64,000 nt of DNA from Humibacillus xanthopallidus (GCF_006716675.1 NZ_VFPM01000002.1:1054001-1118000), one strand, 5' to 3'; positions 28,139-37,090 are shown, numbered from the stretch's first letter. Notes: generated by a model not told the origin, from the sequence alone. Numbers and translations: made by a program.

Positions 28139-29104
28139 ATGCAGATCCCTGAAGAGACCCGAGAGTTGGCTGAGGCTCAGTCCGGAGTGGTCAGCCGCGC
28201 GCAGCTCGAGGCGGTCGGTGTGCCGCCGGGACTGATTCGGTGGCACAGCGGCAGGCACTGGCGCTCGCTCCTGCCTGGGGTGCTCATGCTCAACACGGGG
28301 CAGCCGACCGATCAGCAGAGGCTCGTCGCTGCGCAGCTCTACGCAGGGCCGGCCGCCTGGTTCCGGGGTGAAACCGCTCTGGCGCTTCACGGTGGAGGCC
28401 CCCCTGGTCTGCGCGCCCCGGTCCAGATGTTCGTCCCTCACCCGCAGAGGTCACGTCGTGTGATGTGGTTATCGATCGCGGCGACGCGCCTCACCAACGA
28501 GCGCATCATCGAGCGCGGTCCGCTCCGGATCTCCTGCCGTGCGCGGGCCGTCGTGGACGCCGCCGCTGATGTGGTCGACGAGCGGCAGGCGCGGGCGATC
28601 ATCGTCGGCGCCATCCAGGAACGGTTCGTCCGGCTCGCCGATGTGCAGCACTGGGTCGGGGTGCGGCGCCGCAACGGCACGGTGCGGCTCACCGCAGCCT
28701 TGGCCGAAGCCGCGACAGGGGCGTGGTCGGTGCCGGAGTCGGATCTCGCACGTGTCCTGCGCAGATCACCCCTCTTGGCGGGACTCTGCGCCAACCCGGC
28801 TCTCACGACCAGCGACGACGTGCCGCTGACAACGCCGGACCTCTGGATCGACGAGGTGGGCCTCGCCATCATGGTGCACTCCCGTCGCTTCCACTCGAAC
28901 GTGCTCGACTGGGACTCGACCGTGCTGGCAGACCAGGATCTCCGCGACGCGGGCGTCGAGGTGGTGCCCCTGACGCCTAACGTGATCGCCAACGATGCGG
29001 ACAGCTGCCTCCAGGCCGTGCTTGCAGGACTGGAGCGAGCCCGCCGTCGCACCAGGCCGCCCGTCATCGCCACAGAGCGCGATGCCTGGGCTTGGAGGGC
29101 CTGA
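28139..29104 (+). CDS. AbiEi-like winged-helix protein with degenerate nuclease-fold C-terminus
   Basis: A 321-residue protein resembling the actinobacterial group annotated as 'type IV toxin-antitoxin AbiEi family antitoxin domain / DUF559-like'. The N-terminal EETRELAEAQSGVVSRAQLEAVGVP is an AbiEi-type helix-turn-helix. Residues from about 233 (PDLWIDEVGLAIMVHSRRFH) have the layout of a Vsr/DUF559 endonuclease fold, but the acidic residue usual in 'VEVDS' is missing ('IMVHS'), so nuclease activity is doubtful. No AbiEii-type toxin gene is adjacent. Repeats bracket the gene on both sides. Function unknown. Confidence 0.7.
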   Translation: MQIPEETRELAEAQSGVVSRAQLEAVGVPPGLIRWHSGRHWRSLLPGVLMLNTGQPTDQQRLVAAQLYAGPAAWFRGETALALHGGGPPGLRAPVQMFVPHPQRSRRVMWLSIAATRLTNERIIERGPLRISCRARAVVDAAADVVDERQARAIIVGAIQERFVRLADVQHWVGVRRRNGTVRLTAALAEAATGAWSVPESDLARVLRRSPLLAGLCANPALTTSDDVPLTTPDLWIDEVGLAIMVHSRRFHSNVLDWDSTVLADQDLRDAGVEVVPLTPNVIANDADSCLQAVLAGLERARRRTRPPVIATERDAWAWRA

Positions 29105-29106
29105 AG

Positions 29107-29224
29107 ATCAGGCTGCGGATCAGTCCGCGTCTGGTGTCGTCAGAGCAGCCCCATCCGCAGACTGATCCGCCGCTTGATGCCGGCCATCATCAGTCTGCGG
29201 ATCAGTCTGCGGATCAGGCTGCGG
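29107..29224. repeat. Downstream repeat cluster of the AbiEi-like cassette
   Basis: Starting right after the stop codon are ATCAGGCTGCGG and ATCAGTCCGCGT (29107-29130), an inverted CCGCAGACTGAT (29155-29166), and three tandem 12-bp units ATCAGTCTGCGG (29189-29200, 29201-29212, 29213-29224, the last with one change). Positions 29113-29142 match 27913-27942 upstream of the gene at 27 of 30 bases, so the gene lies between long direct repeats. An open frame through here would encode repeated Ser-Ala-Asp-Gln but is not taken as coding. Confidence 0.85.
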
Positions 29225-29277
29225 TGGGTGTCGTGGAAGCGACCGCAGGACGAGGCGGGCGGCATACGCTCGGGGGC

Positions 29278-30123
29278 GTGGTCACCGCTGACGGACGCTC
29301 ACGGGTGAGGCTGCCTGACGGTCGCGCGCTCGACGTCTGGCAGGGCGGTGACCCGGACGGCTCCCCGGTCCTGTTCCTGCACGGCACTCCGGGCGGACGC
29401 CTGCAGGGCGCGCTCGGCGACGGCGCCGCGGCGAGGGTCGGCGTGCGGCTCGTCTCCTTCTCGCGGCCCGGCTACGGCGGGTCGACGGATGCAGCCACCA
29501 CGCTCGCGTCGGTGGCGCGCGACGCAGGTCAGCTCGCCGACACGCTCGGCATCGGCAGCTTCGCGGTGCTCGGCGTCTCCGGGGGAGGGCCGTATGCCGT
29601 CGCGACGGGTGCCGTGCTGCCCCACCGCGTGCGCGCGGTCGGGGTCGTCGCAGGGGTCGGTCCGCTGCTCGAGCTCGATCCTGGGTCGGCGGCCGGAGCT
29701 GCCGTCCGGGCCGCTGTCGCCGGCGACCACGACGGTGCGATCACCCTCCAGGACGCCACCGTGACAGCCACCGCCGCCGCAGCGGCCCGTCGCGGCGCCG
29801 GCGCCCGGGGTTTCAGCTCACCCGAGATCCTCGAGCCGTGGACACCGAGCGGGCGCCCGGGGCTGCCGTCCTACCGTGGCGCCTCCCGCGACTCGCTCGC
29901 CTTCGCCGTCGGCTGGGACATCGACCTCGAGGCCGTCACGGCGCCCGTGTGGCTCTGGTACGGCGACCACGACCAGCAGGTGCCGCTCGAGCACGGTCGG
30001 TGGCTCCACGAACGCCTGCCGACCTCGACCCTCGTCGTGCGCGAGGGCGCGGGCCACCTCGCCACCCTCATGCCCTACTGGCGCGACATGCTCGCCACCC
30101 TCACGCGCGACCGCTCTGGGTAG
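29278..30123 (+). CDS. Alpha/beta hydrolase
   Basis: A 281-residue alpha/beta-hydrolase-fold protein. Visible parts are the oxyanion-hole segment LFLHGTPGGR, the nucleophile elbow GVSGGGPYA (Ser), an acid in GDHDQQVPLEH, and the final histidine in EGAGHLATL. Substrate unknown. The start is set at GTG 29278 because TACGCT, overlapping a CGGCATAC word, lies 7 nt upstream; the open frame continues upstream only into repeat DNA. Confidence 0.85.
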   Translation: MVTADGRSRVRLPDGRALDVWQGGDPDGSPVLFLHGTPGGRLQGALGDGAAARVGVRLVSFSRPGYGGSTDAATTLASVARDAGQLADTLGIGSFAVLGVSGGGPYAVATGAVLPHRVRAVGVVAGVGPLLELDPGSAAGAAVRAAVAGDHDGAITLQDATVTATAAAAARRGAGARGFSSPEILEPWTPSGRPGLPSYRGASRDSLAFAVGWDIDLEAVTAPVWLWYGDHDQQVPLEHGRWLHERLPTSTLVVREGAGHLATLMPYWRDMLATLTRDRSG

Positions 30124-30126
30124 GGT
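30121..30126 (+). promoter_or_regulatory. Leaderless -10 before amidohydrolase
   Basis: TAGGGT, partly inside the preceding stop codon, is 7 nt from ATG 30134. Confidence 0.45.
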
Positions 30127-30133
30127 CGAGATC

Positions 30134-31228
30134 ATGACAGCGCCGGTGCTCCACGTGAGAGGTCAGGTCCTCGTCGGACCCGACGAGACGGTCGACGAGC
30201 TGTGGGTCGTCGACGGCAGGGTGACCTTCACACGACCGACGAGCCGGTATGCCGCTGACGTCCTGACGCTCGAGGGCTGGGTGCTGCCCGGGCTCGTCGA
30301 CGCGCACTGCCACGTCGGGCTCGGCCCGGACGGCGAGGTGCCTCGCGAGGAGGCGGAGCGGCAGGCCCTCACCGACCGCGACGCCGGCACGCTGCTCATC
30401 CGCGACGCCGGGCAGCCGGGCGACACCCGGTGGGTCGACGAGCGCGAGGACCTGCCCAAGATCATCCGCGCCGGCCGACACATCGCCCGCACCCGCCGCT
30501 ACATGCGCAACTACGCCCACGAGGTCGAGGAGGCCGAGCTCGCGCAGCACGTGCGGCTCGAGGCGCACCGCGGTGACGGCTGGGTCAAGCTCGTCGGCGA
30601 CTGGATCGACCGCGACGTGGGCGACCTCGCGCCGAGCTGGAGCCGCGAGGCCGTCGCCGACGCTGTCGCAGCAGCCCACGAGGAGGGTGTGCGGGTGACC
30701 GCGCACTGCTTCGGCGAGCAGTCGCTGCGCGACCTCGCAGCCGCCGGCATCGACTGCATCGAGCACGCCACCGGCCTGCAGGAGGACTCCATCGACACCT
30801 TTGCCGCCCAGGGCATCGCCATCGTGCCCACCCTCGTCAACATCGCCCAGTTCCCCGACCTCGCGGCGCCCGCCAAGGAGAAGTTCCCCGACTACCACCG
30901 CCACATGCTCGACCTCCACGAACGGCGCTACGCGACGGTCGGCGCCGCCCACGAGGCCGGCGTGCCGATCTACGTCGGCACCGATGCCGGCGGCAGCCTG
31001 CCGCACGGTCTCGTCGGCGCGGAGATGGTCGAGCTGACGAAGGCCGGCCTGTCGAACCTCGAGGTCATCTCGGCCGCCACGTGGGGGGCCCGCGAGTGGC
31101 TCGGGCGACCCGGGCTCGTCGAGGGTGCCGATGCCGACCTCGTCGTGTTGAAAGCCGACCCACGCGACGACGTCGGCGTCGTCACGGACCCCTCCGGTGT
31201 CGTCCTGCGAGGTCGCGTTGTCCTCTGA
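30134..31228 (+). CDS. Amidohydrolase family metal-dependent hydrolase
   Basis: A 364-residue TIM-barrel amidohydrolase of the imidazolonepropionase/prolidase-like group. LPGLVDAHCHVG gives the HxH metal pair, TAHCFGEQSLRDLAAAGIDCIEHAT two further histidines, and YVGTDAGGSLPHG the catalytic Asp. The C-terminal beta strand (GADADLVVLKADP) is typical. The substrate cannot be told from sequence. It is probably cytoplasmic, with no signal peptide. The next gene may overlap its end. Confidence 0.88.
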   Translation: MTAPVLHVRGQVLVGPDETVDELWVVDGRVTFTRPTSRYAADVLTLEGWVLPGLVDAHCHVGLGPDGEVPREEAERQALTDRDAGTLLIRDAGQPGDTRWVDEREDLPKIIRAGRHIARTRRYMRNYAHEVEEAELAQHVRLEAHRGDGWVKLVGDWIDRDVGDLAPSWSREAVADAVAAAHEEGVRVTAHCFGEQSLRDLAAAGIDCIEHATGLQEDSIDTFAAQGIAIVPTLVNIAQFPDLAAPAKEKFPDYHRHMLDLHERRYATVGAAHEAGVPIYVGTDAGGSLPHGLVGAEMVELTKAGLSNLEVISAATWGAREWLGRPGLVEGADADLVVLKADPRDDVGVVTDPSGVVLRGRVVL

Positions 31229-32150
31229 CCTGACCCCCGAGACCGGCCCGGTCGATGCTCCGCTCACCGCGGTGGGGGAGCGCGTGCTCGTGCGGCCGCC
31301 GACGCCCGCCGACGAGCCGGCATACGTCGAGGCCGTGACCCGCTCGAGCCGGCGGCTCGCCGACTTCGCGATGCCCGACCCCCACAACCTGCCGACGGTG
31401 CTCGCGAGCCAGTCGCCGCACTACCGCACCTTCATGGTCATCGCGCGCGAGCCGGCCGGCGAGCACGGGCTCGTCGGGCGGATCAACGTCGCCAACGTCG
31501 TGCGGGGATCCTTCCTCAGCGCGTCGATCGGCTACGACGCCTACGACCCGTATGCCGGCCGCGGCCTCTTCGTCGAGGGGCTGAGCCTCACGCTCGACCT
31601 CCTCTTCGCCGACGAGCCGGTGGGGATGGCGCTGCACCGCGTCGAGGCGAACATCCAGCCGGCGAACGCCCGGTCGGCGGGGCTCGTGCGCTCGCTCGGC
31701 TTCGTCCACGAGGGCTTCTCGCGCGCGTTCCTGCACCTGCCCGGCATCGACGGCCGGCGCGCCTGGCGTGACCACGACCGCTACACGATGCTCGCGACCG
31801 ACTGGCCCGCGGCGCCCTACCGGCCCCACGGCGCCCGCCGGGTGGCGTGCATCGTCACGGGCACCGCCGGCTACGGTGGCACGACCCTGGCTGCGGCCCT
31901 CGCGCTCGAGCTCGAGGTGCCGCTCTACTCCTCGAGCACCGTGCCGCAGACGCCGACCCTCTTCGAGCTGCTGCGATCGTCGCCGGTCGGCGGCGTCGTG
32001 GAGTGCCGGGCGAGCGCTCCCGAGCTGCGCATGGGCCTGGCCCGGGCCGGCTTCGACCCGTCGGCCGTGCCCGTGCTCGATGCCGCGGTCGACGTGCCCA
32101 AGGCAGAGGTCGTGCGCCAGGCGCTGGCGGTGCGCACGGCGTTCGCCTGA
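31197..32150 (+). CDS. GNAT acetyltransferase (RimJ-like) with a P-loop-like C-terminal tail
   Basis: A 317-residue protein. Residues about 25-205 form a RimJ/RimL-type GNAT domain (VLVRPPTPADEPAYVEAV, GLVGRINVANVVRGSFLSASIGY, ALHRVEANIQPANARSAGLVRSLGFVHEG). From about 216 a second unit starts VACIVTGTAGYGGTTLAAALA, which looks like the opening strand and phosphate loop of a small nucleotide kinase but lacks the Walker lysine. GTG 31197 overlaps the amidohydrolase; GTG 31272, just before the conserved domain, is an alternative. Substrate unknown. Confidence 0.75.
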   Translation: MSSCEVALSSDLTPETGPVDAPLTAVGERVLVRPPTPADEPAYVEAVTRSSRRLADFAMPDPHNLPTVLASQSPHYRTFMVIAREPAGEHGLVGRINVANVVRGSFLSASIGYDAYDPYAGRGLFVEGLSLTLDLLFADEPVGMALHRVEANIQPANARSAGLVRSLGFVHEGFSRAFLHLPGIDGRRAWRDHDRYTMLATDWPAAPYRPHGARRVACIVTGTAGYGGTTLAAALALELEVPLYSSSTVPQTPTLFELLRSSPVGGVVECRASAPELRMGLARAGFDPSAVPVLDAAVDVPKAEVVRQALAVRTAFA

Positions 32151-32185
32151 GCACGACCGGCGCCGGTTCGGAGCAGGCCCCGGAG

Positions 32186-32196
32186 TCTGGCAGAAT
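32186..32196 (+). promoter_or_regulatory. Ribosomal-protein promoter element upstream of rpsP
   Basis: TCTGGCAGAAT; a near-identical word, TCTGGCAGACT, lies upstream of rplS at 35734-35744. If CAGAAT is the -10, the leader of rpsP is about 120 nt. The match between two ribosomal-protein operons suggests a shared promoter class (inference). Confidence 0.5.
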
Positions 32197-32321
32197 GGAC
32201 GGCTGTACCCGTCGGGCCAGAACTCTCTTGCCTGACCCGGACGCCTACACCGGGTGTCGGCCCCCCACGCAGATCAGCGTGGTCTTGCCGCGCTCACAAC
32301 ACGGAAGAGGAAACCACACCA

Positions 32322-32759
32322 GTGGCCGTCAAGATTCGTCTGAAGCGCATGGGCAAGATCCGTGCACCGTTCTACCGCGTCGTCGTCATGGACTCGCGCA
32401 CCAAGCGCGATGGCCGGGCCATCGAGGAGATCGGCAAGTACCACCCCACCGAGGAGCCCTCGCTCATCGAGATCGACATGGAGCGCGCGCACTACTGGCT
32501 CGCCCAGGGCGCCCAGCCCACCGAGGCAGTCGCCGCGCTGCTCAAGGTCGTCGACGGTGGCACCCTCAAGACCAAGGAGCCGAAGACCTCCAAGAAGGAC
32601 CTCTACGAGGCCGCCATCGCGGCCGCGGGCAAGGCCGACGACGGTGGCTCGGCGCCCCGCAAGAAGGCCGAGAAGAAGTCCGACGCCCCCAAGGCTGACG
32701 CCCCCAAGGCTGACGAGGCCAAGACCGACGAGGCCGACACCGCCAAGGTCGAGGCCTGA
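32322..32759 (+). CDS. rpsP: 30S ribosomal protein S16
   Basis: S16 begins [32 protein letters not shown], the diagnostic N-terminus. The protein is 145 residues, against about 80-90 in E. coli. The excess is a Lys/Ala/Asp-rich C-terminal tail ([19 protein letters not shown]), a common actinobacterial feature. GTG start with AGAGGAAACC upstream. First gene of rpsP-khpA-rimM-trmD. Confidence 0.97.
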   Translation: MAVKIRLKRMGKIRAPFYRVVVMDSRTKRDGRAIEEIGKYHPTEEPSLIEIDMERAHYWLAQGAQPTEAVAALLKVVDGGTLKTKEPKTSKKDLYEAAIAAAGKADDGGSAPRKKAEKKSDAPKADAPKADEAKTDEADTAKVEA

Positions 32760-32761
32760 GC

Positions 32762-33004
32762 ATGATCGAGGAGGCCCTCGAGCACCTCGTCAAGGGCATC
32801 GTCGACCACGACGAGGACGTCGTCGTGCGCCGCAAGGAGCTGCGTCGCGGTGAGCTGCTCGAGGTCCGGGTGCACCCCGACGACCTCGGCCGCGTCATCG
32901 GCCGCTCCGGCCGCACGGCGAGCGCCCTGCGCACGGTCGTGGCTGCACTCGCGGGCAACAGCAACATCCGCGTCGACATCGTCGACACCGACCGCGAGCG
33001 CTGA
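32762..33004 (+). CDS. khpA: KH-domain RNA-binding protein KhpA
   Basis: An 80-residue single KH domain (YlqC/KhpA family) with the RNA-binding loop GRVIGRSGRTASALR. KhpA, often with KhpB, binds many RNAs and influences cell size in Gram-positives. Start 2 bp after rpsP. The conserved rpsP-khpA-rimM-trmD order supports the call. Confidence 0.95.
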   Translation: MIEEALEHLVKGIVDHDEDVVVRRKELRRGELLEVRVHPDDLGRVIGRSGRTASALRTVVAALAGNSNIRVDIVDTDRER

Positions 33005-33038
33005 CCGGCTGACGCCGACGGCGTCGCACAGCACGCAC

Positions 33039-33074
33039 GGAAGGGGCGTCCCGAGCCATCGGGGCGCCCCTTCC
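33039..33074 (+). terminator. Hairpin between khpA and rimM
   Basis: Perfect 10-bp arms GGAAGGGGCG (33039-33048) and CGCCCCTTCC (33065-33074), 16-nt loop, no long T-tract. It probably lowers read-through from rpsP-khpA into rimM-trmD. Confidence 0.65.
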
Positions 33075-33152
33075 GCATGCCGGCACCGAGCGCACCTGTC
33101 GCACCGCCGGGATCGGTGCGCCCGCCTGGGACAAACCTGAGAGGATGCCGCC

Positions 33153-33683
33153 ATGAGTCTCGTCCTCGCCCGGATCGGCAAGCCCCACGGTCTGCGGGGA
33201 GAGGTCACCGTCCGCCTCCACACCGACGAGCCCGAGGCCCGCTTCGCCGTCGGAGCCGTGCTGCAGACGGAGGCCGAGCCGGGCTCGGGTGTGCCGAAGG
33301 CTCTGACGATCGCCTCGACCCGGGTGCACAACGGCGTCTGGCTGCTGAGCTTCGAGGAGGTCCCCGACCGCACCGGGGCGGAGGGGCTGCGCGGCGCACG
33401 CCTCGTGACGACAGCGTCCGGCCCGGCGACCGATGACGAGGAGGCCTACTACGAGGAGGATCTCGTCGGGCTCGAGGCCCGCGACGTCAGTGGAGCCGTC
33501 GTCGGCACCGTGACCGGTCTCGAGATCGGCGCCCACCAGGACCGTCTCGTGCTCCGCCTGACCGACGGTGTCACGGCCTACGTGCCCTTCATGCGCCACA
33601 TGGTGCCCGTCGTGGCCGAGGACCACGTCGTCGTCGATCCGCCGGCGGGCCTCTTCGACCTCTACCGCGAGGGCACCGAGTGA
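33153..33683 (+). CDS. rimM: 16S rRNA processing protein RimM
   Basis: RimM assists maturation of the 30S head domain and binds S19. The 176-residue protein has the N-terminal RimM beta-barrel ([28 protein letters not shown]) and the C-terminal PRC barrel ([46 protein letters not shown]). A weak -10 (GAGGAT, 33141) stands 6 nt from the ATG. The stop overlaps the trmD start (GTGA). Confidence 0.96.
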   Translation: MSLVLARIGKPHGLRGEVTVRLHTDEPEARFAVGAVLQTEAEPGSGVPKALTIASTRVHNGVWLLSFEEVPDRTGAEGLRGARLVTTASGPATDDEEAYYEEDLVGLEARDVSGAVVGTVTGLEIGAHQDRLVLRLTDGVTAYVPFMRHMVPVVAEDHVVVDPPAGLFDLYREGTE

Positions 33684-34888
33684 GCCCCGAGGCCGGGCCC
33701 GCACTGCGGATCGACGTCGTCTCGATCTTCCCCGACTACCTCTCGGCGCTCGACCTGTCGCTCATCGGCAAGGCCCGCGAGGACGGCCTGCTCGACGTGC
33801 GCGTGCACGACCTGCGCGACTTCACCCACGACCGCCACCGCACCGTCGACGACACCCCCTACGGTGGCGGGGCCGGCATGGTGATGAAGCCGCAGCCGTG
33901 GGCAGAGGCGCTCGATCACGTTGTCGGACAGGCTGATCCGGGTGCGACGTCGCGTCGACCCCACCTTGTCGTGCCGGGGCCCGGAGGAGCGCCCTTCACC
34001 CAGGCCATGGCGCGCGAGCTCGCCCAGGAGGAGTGGCTCGCCTTCGCCTGCGGCCGCTACGAGGGGATCGACGAGCGCGTCTACGAGCACGCCCGCGAGT
34101 CCCTCGGGCTCGAGGTCTCGGTCGTCAGCCTCGGCGACTACGTCCTCAACGGCGGCGAGGTCGCCGTGCTCGCGATGGTCGAGGCGATCGGTCGCCTCGT
34201 GCCCGGCGTCATCGGCAACGCCGAGTCGCTCGTCGAGGAGTCGCACGAGGACGGCCTGCTCGAGTACCCGCTCTACACGAAGCCGCGTGAGTGGAACGGC
34301 CGTGAGGTGCCGCCGATCCTGCTGTCCGGCAACCACGCTGCGATCGCCGCCTGGCGTCACGAACAGCGGCTCGCCCGCACCGCAGCACGCCGGCCCGACC
34401 TGCTGCACGCCTCGCACGGCGACGGCGACGTCGACATCACGGCTGCCACCCCCGGAGACGTGCCCGAGCTCAACGTGCTCTTCAAGGCGTGCTGGGTGCA
34501 GGAGGCGCTGCTGAACGACACCCTCGACATCCCGGCGCTGCGCGAGTCCCTCGACGACGTGCGGGCCAGCCTCGACACGACGCAGACCTGGGTCGCCCGC
34601 AAGGCGGGTCGCCTCGTCGGTGCGGTGCGCACCTCGAGGCAGGAGGACGACTGGTTCATCGGACGACTGTGCGTCGTGCCGGACCTCCGGGGGCAGGGAC
34701 TCGGCCGACGCCTGCTCGAGCATGCCGAGTCGACGGCACCGGACGGCATACGGACGATGTCGCTCGACACGGGTGCGCGCAGCACCGACAACCTCCGGAT
34801 GTACAGGAAGGCGGGCTACCGCCCCGCGCCCGGGACGGGCGACGCGCTTCCGGGGGCGGTGCGCCTCACCAAGCGTCGTCGTCGCTAG
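33680..34888 (+). CDS. trmD: tRNA (guanine37-N1)-methyltransferase TrmD fused to a GNAT acetyltransferase
   Basis: Residues 1 to about 248 are a complete SPOUT methyltransferase that makes m1G37: [49 protein letters not shown] and the C-terminal [17 protein letters not shown]. From about 250 ([15 protein letters not shown]) a full GNAT fold follows, with the acetyl-CoA loop [19 protein letters not shown] and C-terminal [12 protein letters not shown]. There is no stop or start between them, so one 402-residue polypeptide is predicted. The acetylation target is unknown. GTG start overlapping rimM. Confidence 0.93.
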   Translation: MSPEAGPALRIDVVSIFPDYLSALDLSLIGKAREDGLLDVRVHDLRDFTHDRHRTVDDTPYGGGAGMVMKPQPWAEALDHVVGQADPGATSRRPHLVVPGPGGAPFTQAMARELAQEEWLAFACGRYEGIDERVYEHARESLGLEVSVVSLGDYVLNGGEVAVLAMVEAIGRLVPGVIGNAESLVEESHEDGLLEYPLYTKPREWNGREVPPILLSGNHAAIAAWRHEQRLARTAARRPDLLHASHGDGDVDITAATPGDVPELNVLFKACWVQEALLNDTLDIPALRESLDDVRASLDTTQTWVARKAGRLVGAVRTSRQEDDWFIGRLCVVPDLRGQGLGRRLLEHAESTAPDGIRTMSLDTGARSTDNLRMYRKAGYRPAPGTGDALPGAVRLTKRRRR

Positions 34889-34897
34889 GCGCCGTGG

Positions 34898-35656
34898 TCA
34901 GGAGACGAGCGACGCGCGCAGGTCGGGCGCGAGCATGAGCCGGCGACGGATCAGCTCGGCCTCGACGCCTGCGGTGATCGCCTGGGTCGCCATGATCGCG
35001 AAGAGCACGAGCACCTGGGCCGTCGCCGCCTGCACCGCGCTGCCGCCGCCGAGCATGACGCCGATGAAGGCCCCGGGGAGCGTGACGATGCCTGAGGTGC
35101 GCACCTGGTCGAGGCTCGGCACGATCCCCTCCGGCACCCGGCGGGCGATGACCTCGTCGACGGCCTGAGGTGCGGTGAGGCCGAGCGACAGGCAGGCCTC
35201 GTACTGTCCGTGCTCCTCGCGCAGGGCCGCGAACGTGCGACGGCCGACGAGCGTGTGCACCGTCATCGTGTTGCCGATGACGATGCCGGCGACAGGGATG
35301 AGGGCGACCCCCACGAAGGGCACGGCGCCGCTGAGGACCAGGATGGCGACGACGGGCACGACCCCGCAGGCCATCGACGCCGCCGCCCAGTGCCACGAGC
35401 GGGGCGCACCCACCCGCCGGGCCGTCGTCACGGCCGCCGTGGTGAACATGACGCCGACCGCGAGCAGCGAGAGCCAGATCGAGCGGACGACCGCGGTGAT
35501 GACGAGCGCGACGAGCCCCAGCTGCACGATGGCTCGGGCTCCCGCGACGACGGCCTCCCGGTCGAGATCGATGCGTCCGATCCGGTTGGCCACGACGGTG
35601 ACGGCGAGCAGCACGACGAGGGCGATGGCCACGGGCCAGCCGGGGGAGATGTCCAC
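34898..35656 (-). CDS. UPF0014 family membrane protein (FetB/YbbM-like ABC permease)
   Basis: A 252-residue integral membrane protein with about seven helices of the UPF0014 family (E. coli FetB iron exporter, plant STAR2). Family segments include [29 protein letters not shown] and the cytoplasmic [27 protein letters not shown]. FetB works with the ATPase FetA; no ATPase is adjacent, so partner and substrate are open. The GTG start lies 6 nt from a minus-strand TACGGT -10 (35663-35668). Confidence 0.85.
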   Translation of the reverse strand: MDISPGWPVAIALVVLLAVTVVANRIGRIDLDREAVVAGARAIVQLGLVALVITAVVRSIWLSLLAVGVMFTTAAVTTARRVGAPRSWHWAAASMACGVVPVVAILVLSGAVPFVGVALIPVAGIVIGNTMTVHTLVGRRTFAALREEHGQYEACLSLGLTAPQAVDEVIARRVPEGIVPSLDQVRTSGIVTLPGAFIGVMLGGGSAVQAATAQVLVLFAIMATQAITAGVEAELIRRRLMLAPDLRASLVS

Positions 35657-35733
35657 GGCGCCACCGTAGGCTGGCCGTGACCCGGCGGGCACTCCGGCCC
35701 GCGGGCTCGCCGATTTCAGGTATGCCGCGTGGC

Positions 35734-35744
35734 TCTGGCAGACT
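35734..35744 (+). promoter_or_regulatory. Ribosomal-protein promoter element upstream of rplS
   Basis: TCTGGCAGACT, ten of eleven bases identical to the element before rpsP. It predicts a leader of about 155 nt before rplS, long enough for autoregulatory structure, which I did not resolve. Confidence 0.5.
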
Positions 35745-35907
35745 TGACCACTGCGTCCGACACGACGGCCCCTGCCACAGGGGGAGTCGGGTCCCCACCA
35801 CGCCCCCACGGTCCACGATCCGGGGAGCCGGAGACCCACGCGGCCCGACGGACGCACACACGAACATCGTGCCGGGTGACCTGTGGCGCCCAGGAAAGTG
35901 GAACATC

Positions 35908-36300
35908 ATGCAGAAGTTCGACGCACTCGACAAGGCGTCGCTCCGCGACGACATCCCCGCGTTCCGCGCGGGTGACACGCTCAAGGTGCACGTCAAGGTC
36001 GTCGAGGGCACGCGCTCGCGTGTCCAGGTCTTCCAGGGCGTCGTCATCCGTCGCCACGGCGGCGGCATCGGCGAGACCTTCACCGTCCGCAAGATCTCGT
36101 TCGGCGTCGGCGTCGAGCGCACCTTCCCGCTGCACACGCCGATCATCGACCACATCGAGGTCGTCAGCCGTGGCGACGTGCGCCGCGCCAAGCTCTACTA
36201 CCTGCGTGGTCTGCGCGGCAAGGCTGCCAAGATCCGCGAGAAGCGCGACAACGTCCCGGCCAAGGCCGGCGCGGCCAAGACGACGGCCAAGAAGGCCTGA
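35908..36300 (+). CDS. rplS: 50S ribosomal protein L19
   Basis: A 130-residue L19 at the 30S-50S interface: [55 protein letters not shown] and [15 protein letters not shown] are diagnostic. The Lys/Ala-rich C-terminal tail is longer than in E. coli. ATG 35908 with CAGGAAAG about 11 nt upstream; frames further upstream are the untranslated leader. Followed by two signal-peptidase genes, as in many actinobacteria. Confidence 0.97.
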   Translation: MQKFDALDKASLRDDIPAFRAGDTLKVHVKVVEGTRSRVQVFQGVVIRRHGGGIGETFTVRKISFGVGVERTFPLHTPIIDHIEVVSRGDVRRAKLYYLRGLRGKAAKIREKRDNVPAKAGAAKTTAKKA

Positions 36301-36370
36301 CGTCCGCTGTTGACGCGGGCGTCCCGATGACCTCGCAGGGCGCGGCGGACCTCTCTCGGGTCGTGGCGGC

Positions 36371-37090
36371 ATGAGTGCCGACACGACCCCTGAGCAGGGG
36401 TCCACCGCGCCTTCGCGCACCCGCCCGCCGAGCGGCATACGGCGGCATCGCTGGCTGCTCGGGCCCGCGACGCTGCTGCTGCTCGTGGTCCTCGTGCGCA
36501 CCTTCCTCGTGACGCCGTTCGGCATCCCCAGCGGGTCGATGCAGGACACGCTGCTCGTCGGTGACCGCATCCTCGTGAGCCGCCTGACGGCGCCCGCCGA
36601 CCTCCAGCGGGGCGACATCGTCGTGTTCGACGCCTCGCAGGGCTTCAACCTGCGCGTGCCGGAGCGGGGGCTGTTCCAGACGCTCGTCGAGGCGGCCCAG
36701 AGCATCTTCGGCAAGGGCCAGCCCACTGACTACATCAAGCGGATCATCGGCCTGCCCGGCGACCACGTGAAGTGCTGCGCGCCGGACGGGCGCCTCGAGG
36801 TCAACGGGGTCGCCGTCGACGAGCCCTACATCGCGCCCGGCGCGGTGCCGAGCGCCATGACGTTCGACGTGACGGTGCCACCCGACCGCTTCTGGATGAT
36901 GGGCGACAACCGCGGTGCCTCGGCGGACTCGCGCGCGCACCTCGGCGATCCGGGTGGCGGCATGGTTCCCGGGGAGGACATCATCGGCAAGGTCTGGGTG
37001 CGATACTGGCCGCTCGGTCGGCTCGGATACGTCGACCAGGGCCAGCTCGCATCCGTGCCAGCCGCCCCCGTCCCACGAAATGGTGAGTGA
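36371..37090 (+). CDS. lepB: Signal peptidase I (first copy)
   Basis: A 239-residue membrane-anchored serine protease that removes signal peptides. One N-terminal helix (WLLGPATLLLLVVLVRTFLV), then the nucleophile Ser56 in IPSGSMQDTLLVGD, general base Lys123 in YIKRIIGLPGD, and MMGDNRGASADSR. First of two tandem, clearly diverged copies; its stop overlaps the next start (TGATG). Confidence 0.95.
   Translation: MSADTTPEQGSTAPSRTRPPSGIRRHRWLLGPATLLLLVVLVRTFLVTPFGIPSGSMQDTLLVGDRILVSRLTAPADLQRGDIVVFDASQGFNLRVPERGLFQTLVEAAQSIFGKGQPTDYIKRIIGLPGDHVKCCAPDGRLEVNGVAVDEPYIAPGAVPSAMTFDVTVPPDRFWMMGDNRGASADSRAHLGDPGGGMVPGEDIIGKVWVRYWPLGRLGYVDQGQLASVPAAPVPRNGE

Noticed and set aside
28139..29104. Complete AbiE toxin-antitoxin pair
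   Set aside because: Neighbouring genes are ffh and an alpha/beta hydrolase; no AbiEii nucleotidyltransferase is adjacent.
27829..29224. Insertion sequence around the AbiEi-like gene
   Set aside because: No transposase and no target-site duplication could be identified; the repeats are clusters of a 12-bp unit rather than simple terminal inverted repeats.
29092..29277. N-terminal extension of the hydrolase containing Ser-Ala-Asp-Gln repeats
   Set aside because: This frame is translated from the repeat cluster; the promoter spacing and family alignment place the start at 29278.
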